This document shows positions 57,660 through 64,000 of a stretch of DNA of 64,000 nt, in pieces. The stretch is from Campylobacteraceae bacterium (GTDB lineage: Bacteria > Campylobacterota > Campylobacteria > Campylobacterales > Sulfurospirillaceae). The notes under the pieces were generated by a model. It was not told the origin of the DNA. It saw only the letters and a program-made list of their open reading frames with translations, and made no database searches. The stretch spans positions 45,156 through 109,155 of the forward strand of contig JALUBH010000018.1 of assembly GCA_027050775.1 (NCBI GenBank), given 5' to 3'. The translations under genes and the position numbers were made by a program. How positions within the stretch are numbered: the first letter of the stretch is position 1; the number at the start of each line of letters is the position of its first letter.

Positions 57660-57854
57660 TTACTCCAAGCCTATCTCTTCAAGCATCGGCGCTATCTCTT
57701 TGGTAATTTTTAAAAGTTCCTTGCCAAGCAAACCCTCAGCTTTGTCTTCTATGTACCACTCTTTAATTTTACCTAGAGCCTCTTCTTTATGCTCTTTACT
57801 TAACTTATCAGTTTTCTTTATCTCTTTTTCCAAATTTTCTAATTTTGTTTTCAT
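57660..57854 (-). CDS. Small charged helical protein
   Basis: 64 residues, rich in Lys and Glu, probably all helix (KTKLENLEKEIKKTDKLSKEHKEEALGK...). No recognised domain, no signal peptide. It is likely real because a structured-repeat copy (57858-57917) places AAAGGACAATAAA before its ATG, as at aroC. Function unknown. Confidence 0.6.
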   Translation of the reverse strand: MKTKLENLEKEIKKTDKLSKEHKEEALGKIKEWYIEDKAEGLLGKELLKITKEIAPMLEEIGLE

Positions 57855-57857
57855 TTT

Positions 57858-57917
57858 ATTGTCCTTTTTTTGCGAAAGTGAATTCCGTTAAAATTCCTCG
57901 CACTATTGATATGAGTT
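57858..57917 (-). repeat. Structured repeat, third locus (c)
   Basis: Minus-strand sense: GTGCGAGGAATTTT, then hairpin arms CGGAA (57887-57883) and TTTCG (57877-57873) around loop TTCAC (57882-57878), then AAAGGACAATAAA and the ATG at 57854. Hairpin 1 is shortened compared with the aroC copies. Same orientation toward the downstream gene. Confidence 0.7.
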
Positions 57918-57937
57918 ATTGTCTATTTATATTTTTA

Positions 57938-58549
57938 TTATATCATAATTTTCTCTACTGCTAACCAAGAGTTTCGTATCAATTCCAAAGCAAAAAAAGC
58001 AAATAGTATAGCAGAAGCTCGGTTGATGATGAGAGTGCGGCTCGGTGTGAAAAAGTTATTAAATCTAGAAACCAGATATGCTGTACCAAAAAATGTAGTA
58101 GTATGCCCTAGAGTCAGGACAAATATCTGCAAAGGTAAATTTCCTCTACTCAAAAACGGAGCTAATATCACAGAAAAAAAGATGATAGCTTTGGGATTTG
58201 AGAGATGTACTGCCATCCCTTTGAGAAAGATATGAAGTTTTCGCTTGTCTTTATCGTGTCGATTGTCCAAATGCATCGTTTCATTCCAAATACTCTTGGC
58301 AATCCAAAGTAGATAAAGTGAACCAAAAATTCCTATTGGAAGCTGAAAATAAGGACTTTGACCGACAACCCCTAGTCCGATTCCAGCAGCACTCAGATAA
58401 AAAAGTGATGCGAACAATACACCAGATGCCCCACTCCAGCCCCCAATCAATCCACGATCCAATGTAGTACGAGTAATATAGAGTATATCTGGTCCCGGTA
58501 TGGCAGAACCCATAAGTCCGATAGTATAGAGGGTGAAAAGTTCTAACAT
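57938..58549 (-). CDS. LysE/RhtB family amino-acid exporter
   Basis: 203 residues, six hydrophobic segments, with the motif SAIPGPDILYITRTTLDRGLIGGWSGASG near the N-terminus and HLSNPKAIIFFSVILAPF in the middle. Third LysE-type gene in the window, not closely similar to the other two. Lies downstream of the sox block with a 73-bp gap, so may have its own promoter. Confidence 0.91.
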   Translation of the reverse strand: MLELFTLYTIGLMGSAIPGPDILYITRTTLDRGLIGGWSGASGVLFASLFYLSAAGIGLGVVGQSPYFQLPIGIFGSLYLLWIAKSIWNETMHLDNRHDKDKRKLHIFLKGMAVHLSNPKAIIFFSVILAPFLSRGNLPLQIFVLTLGHTTTFFGTAYLVSRFNNFFTPSRTLIINRASAILFAFFALELIRNSWLAVEKIMI

Positions 58550-58622
58550 CCTGACCTTTTGTTTTTATCTTACAATATCATAATTTTACTTTAACAATGT
58601 GTGTATATGGTGTGTTTTAAAA

Positions 58623-59426
58623 CTATTTCTTGATATTTTCATCCAAAATCAGTAGAAAATCACTCTTGCTCCAGGCCCCGGGGTAATCGTTCATAAACTT
58701 TCCATTTGGGGTTAGAGTGAAAAAGGTTGGTGTGAGTTTTTTATACTTTTTGTCCAATCCTAACGGGAGTTTTGTTTTATCTACATCTACCTTTATAAAG
58801 ACAAAATCCTTATTAATGATTTTCCGTATATCAGGAAGTGATAAAACATCTTTTTCCATCTTTTTGCAGTAATAGCATGTCTTTGACATCACCTCTACTA
58901 GTATGATTTTTTGCTCTTTTTTGGCTTTTTGTATGAGTTCTTTTGTGCTTAGATTTTTTAGAATTTTCTTGGCACGGGGGTGGTTTTTGAGCCTCATCTT
59001 TTTGTACTCAAATAGATAATCTGTTATATTTGAGAGTTCATCTTGGCTAACTTTGCCTTTCATACTCTTTTTTTTATCGAAATATTTTAGGAATCTATGA
59101 GGTATGACGCTATTGTTTCTGTTTGGATTATAGACATAATCTTGTATAAAATCGCCTATCTCAACTCTTTGCATCTCGGGGTCACTTTTCTCTCCTATAT
59201 GTTCAGGCGCCTCTTTCATAAAATATGCAAGCATATTTACAGTTGGTGCTTTTAGATTCAAAAGTTTATTATCTTTTTTATAAAAATTATCCTCAAGAAC
59301 TTTTCCCGCTATATATCCTGTGTGACAAGAGGCGCACTTTTGTTCAAATACTTTATTACCGGTTTTATAATCGGCAAAAAGAGCAATTGAGAAAAATAGA
59401 AATAAAACCGTGATAATCTTCTTCAA
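58623..59426 (-). CDS. Cytochrome c - thioredoxin-like fusion (SoxW-like)
   Basis: 267 residues, with signal peptide (cleavage after LFA at about 18). An N-terminal heme c site CASCH (31-35) in a short cytochrome domain precedes a thioredoxin-like domain with CYYC (C184-C187) in EVMSKTCYYCKKMEKDV. SoxW-type thioredoxins in sox clusters reduce Sox proteins; the fused cytochrome is unusual. Nine bp after the DsrE-like gene, minus strand. Confidence 0.86.
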   Translation of the reverse strand: MKKIITVLFLFFSIALFADYKTGNKVFEQKCASCHTGYIAGKVLEDNFYKKDNKLLNLKAPTVNMLAYFMKEAPEHIGEKSDPEMQRVEIGDFIQDYVYNPNRNNSVIPHRFLKYFDKKKSMKGKVSQDELSNITDYLFEYKKMRLKNHPRAKKILKNLSTKELIQKAKKEQKIILVEVMSKTCYYCKKMEKDVLSLPDIRKIINKDFVFIKVDVDKTKLPLGLDKKYKKLTPTFFTLTPNGKFMNDYPGAWSKSDFLLILDENIKK

Positions 59427-59435
59427 AAAATCTCC

Positions 59436-59879
59436 TTAATATGGTGAAACATCTATCCAGCCATCAGCAACTCTCTCGATAGCTTCGGCTATGCCTATCT
59501 GGACATATCTCACTCCGCTTATAAAATCTTTTTTCTTCCAGCCCATAGTGTCCATCGTATTTTTACAGACTACAAAATCTATATTCTCATACACCATCAA
59601 GGATTTTATCCTTTTTAGTATATTTTTATTGTAGTCTTTTCTAAGCGCTCTTATGCCATTTGCATAAAAAACTAGCTCTACATGTAGAGCCTCCTCAGGA
59701 TAGCCTTTTAGGACATTGTTAACTGCATTTAGTATATGATTTACCTTTTTAGTTTCGCTTTCATTGATCCTTATAAGCCAAAGCCTCGGGTTTTCAAAAC
59801 TAGGCTTTGGCGTAGCAAAATCCACCTTTGCAAAAGCAAAAGTACTTATGAGTATAATCAACAATATTTTTTTCATCAT
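59436..59879 (-). CDS. Exported DsrE-family protein
   Basis: 147 residues with an N-terminal signal peptide. The DsrE-like core is LVFYANGIRALRKD...IDFVVCKNTMDTMGW, a single Cys at the usual position, and the C-terminus GVRYVQIGIAEAIERVADGWIDVSPY. DsrE-family proteins bind or transfer sulfane sulfur. In the sox block it may act with the SoxW-like protein. Contains a CTACATGTAG palindrome coding Leu-His-Val (59678-59687). Confidence 0.87.
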   Translation of the reverse strand: MMKKILLIILISTFAFAKVDFATPKPSFENPRLWLIRINESETKKVNHILNAVNNVLKGYPEEALHVELVFYANGIRALRKDYNKNILKRIKSLMVYENIDFVVCKNTMDTMGWKKKDFISGVRYVQIGIAEAIERVADGWIDVSPY

Positions 59880-59887
59880 TTACCCCT

Positions 59888-60799
59888 TTATTGCCACTCT
59901 AGTTGGTCAAAATAGTGTCTGGCATTTCGTAGATACAACTCTTTATAGTGAGGTATGTTTTTAAACTTATCCGTATGTATGTACTTTTCCAAGTCAGCTG
60001 GGTCTATGTCGTCGGCATTGGCTTTTTTGACCTGTTTTCTTAACATCAAAAGATACTCTAAAGTAGGTTTGTATGAGTTTTTATCAAATCTTTTTCCATG
60101 TCCACCCATGACATATTTGGCGTGTTTATTTTTTATGAATTTTAGAGCTTTTATCCATCCATCCATGTTGCTGTCTTTTGCATAGTTTACAAATCTTCCG
60201 TTGAAAATGGTGTTTCCTGTGAAGATAAAGCTGTCTTTGGGACTGTAAACAATCAAATCTGCAGCACTTTGTGTACCTTTTGAAGGTTTTATGACAAATA
60301 TACTCTTTTTACTGCCTTTTATCTCTAGTTTTTTATCGACCAATAAATCAGGCTCAACTGCTTTTGTATTTTTCGTTAAATTCTTTGGCAGTGTTGTCAT
60401 AGTTCTTTTATATGTATCGGGGTGAGTTTTTATAAGATTTGGCAAATTTGATGCACCAATTATTTTCACACCTTTTTCTTTAAAAAATGAGGCTCCTAGG
60501 AGTCTGTCATCATGATAGTTTGTGATAACTACGAATTTTATTTTCTTATTTGTAGATTTTTCTATGAAAGCATTTAGCTCTTTTGCAAAATTATATGTTG
60601 CACTTGCATCTGTTAAAACCAAAAAGTTTCCCATATCTATATAGCAGACATTAGAGACAAAACCTTTGTTTGATTTTAGGACGGGGTTATAGTCTCCTAT
60701 AAAACAGCTGATATCTTTGTTGATTTTAAGTGGTTTAAATTCAAAAAAATTTGCAAATAAAAAAATTGGTAAAATTAAAAGTAGCGTAAGTTTTTTCAT
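59888..60799 (-). CDS. Exported metallo-beta-lactamase-fold protein with degenerate metal site (SoxH-like)
   Basis: 303 residues with a signal peptide. It has the MBL fold pattern, but the metal motif expected as T-H-x-H-x-D-H is TNYHDDR (His94 replaced by Asn, His99 replaced by Arg); a later GNTIF has Asn where an Asp ligand is typical; MGGHGKRF keeps a His. It sits directly after soxB, where soxH-type MBL genes are often found. Probably a noncanonical or inactive MBL protein. Confidence 0.82.
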   Translation of the reverse strand: MKKLTLLLILPIFLFANFFEFKPLKINKDISCFIGDYNPVLKSNKGFVSNVCYIDMGNFLVLTDASATYNFAKELNAFIEKSTNKKIKFVVITNYHDDRLLGASFFKEKGVKIIGASNLPNLIKTHPDTYKRTMTTLPKNLTKNTKAVEPDLLVDKKLEIKGSKKSIFVIKPSKGTQSAADLIVYSPKDSFIFTGNTIFNGRFVNYAKDSNMDGWIKALKFIKNKHAKYVMGGHGKRFDKNSYKPTLEYLLMLRKQVKKANADDIDPADLEKYIHTDKFKNIPHYKELYLRNARHYFDQLEWQ

Positions 60800-60848
60800 T
60801 GTAGCTCCATTGTCTTTTCAGCAGGGCGAAACCCTGCTGAAAAATGAT

Positions 60849-62627
60849 TTAGTTTTTATAAAGTGAGAGTTCGATACCGGGGTTATTTTTAACACCTATG
60901 ATATCCGGAGTTTCGAGCTTCAAGTTTTTGATATGTTTGTGATCTCCTAAATACTTCTCTACAGTTTCCCAAACAGGCTCGCCCGTGGAAGCACTACCGA
61001 CTGTTGACCAGCCTGCGAGCTTATAGATTCTATTTGCATCTATCTTCTCACCACTGCTTAGCTGAAGGTTTGTGATTCTTTTGCCTATATCTTTTTTCGG
61101 ATCTATCGTATATGAAAGACCTCCTGTTCGTACCATATCTCCACCTTGTTGTAAAAATGGATCTTTATTGAACAAGTTATCGGCAACATCTTCTAAGATA
61201 TTGTGCACATCAGAACCTTTTACATCTCTAAGATATGTCTCAGGGTATGTTATAGCAGTCTGATTCATAACATCATCGAGAGTAATAGCTTCGCCAGGGA
61301 GTATTGAAGTTCCCCACCTAAAACCAGGACTAAAGGATATATCAGCTCCTTTTACTTCTCGAAGAGCATCACATATAATTTGATCAAATGTTCCGTTAAA
61401 ATTTCCTCTTCTATATAGAAGATTGTCAGTCGTAGCTAAAGGCTTCATCAATTTATCTATAAATGGTGCTCTGACTTTTTCTATATGCTTTTTCATTTCA
61501 GGATCTTCAGGAAGAAGATCAGAGAAAACAGGCATAAGAGTAAATCTAAAATCTCTGACTTTTTTGTCTTTAATGTCTAAATCTAAAACTCCAATAAACT
61601 TACCATTTGAGCCAGAGTTAATAACATGTGTTATACCCTTGGAATTTTTGACCGGTACGGCTTCAGGAATGGCATCATGGGTATGTCCACCCAATATAAA
61701 ATCTATACCGCTAACAACCTCAGCCATCTTCTTGTCCACATCAAATCCATTATGCGAGATAACCATCACAGCATCCGGCTTCTCTTTTGTTCGAATTTTA
61801 TCAACAAGTTCTTGCATGTCATCAGGTCTTATACCAAATGACCAATCAGGTATAAATCTTTGAGGATTTGCTATAGCAGTGTAAGGGAATGCTTGCCCTA
61901 TAACAGCTACCATATGGTCGCCCATCTTCTTCATTACATATGGCTTAAAAGCTCTTCCCGTATCTTCGTTATAGGCTTCAACTCCATTCATAAGAGATTC
62001 GTCTTTCACAAAAACATTTTGTGCTATGAAGTCAGATTTTAGCGCTTTGATATTTGCTAAGATCTCCTTTTCGGTATATGTAAACTCCCAGTGTCCGGTA
62101 CAAATATCGACACCAAGTATGTTTATGGCTTCTACCATATCTCTACCTCGAGTATAAAGAGCTGTTGCGCTTCCTTGCCAAGTATCGCCACCATCTAAAA
62201 ATAGAGTCTTATCTTTTCCAAAATTTCCTTTTAGATGATCAGTCAATGTTTTTATATGGGCAAAACCTCCGATTTTATGAAATCTATGTGCATTCTCCAC
62301 ATAATTCATACAAGTCATAGAAAATGCAGCCCTAGTGTTTTCTTTTATACCATAGTATTTCAAGAAATGGCTACCAACTATATGCGGAGGTTTTCCATAG
62401 TTTGTGTCAAAACCTAGATTGACACTAGGCTCTCTAAAATGCACTGGCATCAATTGAGCATGGCAGTCAGTCATATGTAAAAATCTCGCATTACCAAAAT
62501 TTTGTATCTTATAGTAGTCCTCTACATTGTGCACATCAAAAAGTTTTTTATGTGACTTTGCGTATAGAGATGATGCCCCTAAAACAGACATCATATATAA
62601 AAATTCTCTTCTATTTAATGAACTCAT
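60849..62627 (-). CDS. soxB: SoxB thiosulfohydrolase
   Basis: 592 residues from ATG 62627 (MSSLNRREFLYMMSVLGAS), chosen over an upstream ATG at 62675 because it gives a twin-arginine signal and AGAAGG precedes it. Di-manganese phosphatase-like fold: RFLHMTDCHAQLMP, GGDTWQGSA, HWEFTY, MVISHNGFDVDK and LGGHTHD. SoxB hydrolyses cysteine-S-sulfonate on SoxYZ to release sulfate. Part of the sox block with soxA and soxK upstream. Confidence 0.97.
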   Translation of the reverse strand: MSSLNRREFLYMMSVLGASSLYAKSHKKLFDVHNVEDYYKIQNFGNARFLHMTDCHAQLMPVHFREPSVNLGFDTNYGKPPHIVGSHFLKYYGIKENTRAAFSMTCMNYVENAHRFHKIGGFAHIKTLTDHLKGNFGKDKTLFLDGGDTWQGSATALYTRGRDMVEAINILGVDICTGHWEFTYTEKEILANIKALKSDFIAQNVFVKDESLMNGVEAYNEDTGRAFKPYVMKKMGDHMVAVIGQAFPYTAIANPQRFIPDWSFGIRPDDMQELVDKIRTKEKPDAVMVISHNGFDVDKKMAEVVSGIDFILGGHTHDAIPEAVPVKNSKGITHVINSGSNGKFIGVLDLDIKDKKVRDFRFTLMPVFSDLLPEDPEMKKHIEKVRAPFIDKLMKPLATTDNLLYRRGNFNGTFDQIICDALREVKGADISFSPGFRWGTSILPGEAITLDDVMNQTAITYPETYLRDVKGSDVHNILEDVADNLFNKDPFLQQGGDMVRTGGLSYTIDPKKDIGKRITNLQLSSGEKIDANRIYKLAGWSTVGSASTGEPVWETVEKYLGDHKHIKNLKLETPDIIGVKNNPGIELSLYKN

Positions 62628-62640
62628 TAATCTACCTTCT

Positions 62641-62949
62641 TCACTGAGGCACGGCTGAACGCCATGTTTTATCAAACTCTGCTGATTGCGCTAAGGCCGT
62701 ACTAGCTTCGTAAGCAGCTTCATTTGCTAATGCTATAGCTTTTTTAGGGTCACTTTTTGCCAATTTTTTTGCTTTTTCAAGCATTTTTTTAGTGCCTTTC
62801 CAGGCTACCATTTCACTATGAGCTTTGTTGTATTTTGTTTGTGCATTTGCTATAGCACTATCAACGCTATTTGTTGCATATGGATTAGTCATCGCACAGC
62901 CGGCTAGAAATGCTACTGTTATAGTGCTTATTAAAATTAATTTTTTCAT
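62641..62949 (-). CDS. SoxXA-binding-protein-like lipoprotein (SoxK-like)
   Basis: 102 residues. Lipobox LAGC with lipid Cys18 (MKKLILISTITVAFLAGC). Mature part: Ala/Lys-rich helical, with AKSDPKKAIALANEAAYEASTALAQS. Short proteins of this kind, encoded with soxXA, are SoxXA-binding proteins (SoxK). Position directly after soxA fits. Overlaps none; 13 bp before soxB. Confidence 0.84.
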   Translation of the reverse strand: MKKLILISTITVAFLAGCAMTNPYATNSVDSAIANAQTKYNKAHSEMVAWKGTKKMLEKAKKLAKSDPKKAIALANEAAYEASTALAQSAEFDKTWRSAVPQ

Positions 62950-62958
62950 ATCAACTCC

Positions 62959-63867
62959 CTACTTTCTTGTATCTGGGCCAAAAAGTTTCATACCATTTGA
63001 CATATATGTTAAAAAGTATGCTAACTGTTTAAGTGGTTTGCTTTGCAACTTTGGTTTTTCACTACCTGTTTGCTTTATACAGCCTGCAAGTCTTCTTTGA
63101 AGTGTTCCTAATCCGCCCCATTTTAACCTATATACCGGCATTTCTGTTGTATCTCCTAGTGCTGGACTCAATGATTCAGCTCTTAGTCTCTTGCCCGAAC
63201 TCTTAACATGGCACTCGGCACAACTAAGAGTTAAATAACCTCTTTGTTTGTAAAAAATCTTCTTGCCGGCTTCATAAGCTTTTGCTGCTTTTGCATTTGG
63301 TATCTTAATGTCGATTTTTTTACCTCTGGACTTAAATGCGATATAAGCAACAACTTTTGCAAGATCACCCTTTCCGTATTTCAGAGGTTTTTCTCCATTT
63401 ATCGCTCTGCACTCATTTACTGCCATACCAATTGTGACTATCTCATCTCTATGAGTGTCATAATACGGATAATTTTGTTTTATAGCAGGATTTGGAAAAC
63501 AACTTGAATATGTTCTGCCATTTGCAAAAGGTTTCTTAAATAGTGCCTCTCCATCATCTAATGGTATCTCATACGGCGGGAAGTCGTTTATCTCTGCAAA
63601 CTGCTCCTTACTTGGTTTATACCAAGCCAAAGATCCATTTTGAAAGTCTTGAAATTTTAGAGGATATATATAATTCTTCTTCAACTCTTTTAATGGTACA
63701 TATGGAAAATATTTAGCTCTATTTAGAACAGGATTTTTAAATTTCATTAAAAAATAGTTCACAAAAGCTTTTCTATCTTTTTCTGCTTGAGCATTAAAGT
63801 TGGCTGCAAACATAATCGTACCACTAATCATAGATATAATGGCAATTTTTATCAATTTTTTTAACAT
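62959..63867 (-). CDS. soxA: Sulfur oxidation c-type cytochrome SoxA
   Basis: 302 residues with signal peptide. Only one CxxCH, CAECH at 216-220, so a mono-heme SoxA. Cys263 in RRLAGCIKQ is the position of the catalytic Cys (persulfide heme ligand). The first-heme position of di-heme forms is replaced by SSCFPN (Cys123), typical of mono-heme SoxA. SoxXA covalently attaches thiosulfate to SoxYZ. Has its own promoter. Confidence 0.95.
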   Translation of the reverse strand: MLKKLIKIAIISMISGTIMFAANFNAQAEKDRKAFVNYFLMKFKNPVLNRAKYFPYVPLKELKKNYIYPLKFQDFQNGSLAWYKPSKEQFAEINDFPPYEIPLDDGEALFKKPFANGRTYSSCFPNPAIKQNYPYYDTHRDEIVTIGMAVNECRAINGEKPLKYGKGDLAKVVAYIAFKSRGKKIDIKIPNAKAAKAYEAGKKIFYKQRGYLTLSCAECHVKSSGKRLRAESLSPALGDTTEMPVYRLKWGGLGTLQRRLAGCIKQTGSEKPKLQSKPLKQLAYFLTYMSNGMKLFGPDTRK

Positions 63868-63890
63868 AGTGTTCTCCTACTAATAAATTT

Positions 63891-63919
63891 TGTATAATTA
63901 CACATAAAGAGATAAGCAA
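63891..63919 (-). promoter_or_regulatory. Candidate sigma-70 promoter of soxA
   Basis: On the minus strand: -35 TTGCTT (63919-63914), 17-bp spacer, -10 TATACA (63896-63891). The transcript would begin about 17 bases upstream of ATG 63867, which is preceded by AGGAG. Confidence 0.7.
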
Positions 63920-63954
63920 GATGATCACATTTTTTTTAGATCGATGATAGAACT

Positions 63955-63974
63955 TTTAATAAAGTTTTATTAAA
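63955..63974. promoter_or_regulatory. Palindrome upstream of soxA promoter
   Basis: TTTAATAAA and TTTATTAAA separated by GT. Flanked further out by GATAG (63946-63950) and CTATC (63987-63991). Possibly an operator for the sox block or the terminator of the gene beyond the right edge. Confidence 0.45.
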
Positions 63975-64000
63975 TCTCCAAGGAGTCTATCACTTGCTTC

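Noticed and set aside
63956..64000. Possible C-terminal end of a minus-strand gene (reads EASDRLLGDLIKLY then stop)
   Set aside because: Only 14 codons are visible at the edge; other frames are also open for short stretches, so it cannot be supported.

Overview
The window is low-GC bacterial DNA with dense, operon-packed genes. Its gene content points to a sulfur-oxidising, denitrifying chemolithotroph of the Campylobacterota (the former Epsilonproteobacteria), in the broad Sulfurimonas/Sulfurovum/Arcobacter range; I cannot fix the genus from sequence alone. The reasons are a Helicobacter/Campylobacter-type porGDAB pyruvate:acceptor oxidoreductase, a spc operon without rpmD (L30), a Campylobacter-like block of purA with two flagellar-type coiled-coil genes, a DUF507 gene joined to carA, a Sox sulfur-oxidation block, and a cytochrome-c-dependent nitric oxide reductase operon.

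Layout. 1-7.3 kb (minus strand): carA (cut by the left edge), DUF507, a LysE-type exporter, a DUF4126 membrane protein, MotE-like and FliJ-like coiled-coil proteins, purA, hisZ and an NnrS-type membrane protein. 7.5-10.6 kb (plus): porGDAB. 10.6-18.7 kb (minus): a tightly overlapping operon nfuA - helical-repeat protein - murE - panD - ybaB - PDZ protein - ispA - tkt - aspartate-racemase-like - HAD phosphatase. 18.8-21.1 kb: a Gly-rich exported protein, an HD-GYP protein and an inositol-monophosphatase-family protein. 21.2-35.2 kb (minus): the continuous S10-spc-alpha superoperon, rpsJ through rplQ, including secY, map, infA, rpmJ and rpoA, with a clear sigma-70 promoter in front of rpsJ. 35.4-41.1 kb (plus): an ATPase, rnhB, a second LysE exporter, then a four-gene set (ABM-fold protein, class II aldolase, LsrK-like kinase, cupin). 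41.1-44.5 kb (minus): aroC, rnc, rnhA and a LapB-like TPR protein. 44.6-47.6 kb: dnaG, a PP-loop protein, tRNA-Ala(GGC) and, on the minus strand, tRNA-Sec(UCA). 47.7-49.6 kb: an Old-Yellow-Enzyme-type reductase. 49.6-55.4 kb: norCBDQE plus a subunit-IV-like gene on the minus strand, diverging from an Rrf2 (NsrR-like) regulator across two identical palindromic sites. 55.4-57.3 kb: a MerP-like protein, a TusA-MerT fusion and a Tat-exported transglutaminase-like protein. 57.3-64 kb: a long inverted repeat, small genes, a third LysE exporter, and a sox block (soxA, soxK-like, soxB, degenerate MBL protein, DsrE-like, cytochrome c-thioredoxin fusion).

Physiology. The Sox enzymes would oxidise reduced sulfur in the periplasm, Nor would remove nitric oxide during nitrate-linked respiration under NO-responsive control, and PorGDAB is the pyruvate synthase typical of reductive-TCA autotrophs. 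The four-gene kinase/aldolase set looks like a small pathway for a phosphorylated sugar or autoinducer-2-like compound.

The least explained structures are: (1) a two-hairpin repeat family sitting directly upstream of start codons (infA, aroC and a small unknown gene), with base-pair-preserving differences between copies; (2) a strongly over-represented palindromic decamer CTACATGTAG, always in the Leu-His-Val frame when inside genes; (3) a 46-bp perfect inverted repeat of MITE shape; and (4) a racemase gene whose family-conserved N-terminus appears to begin at an ATA codon overlapping the tkt stop.
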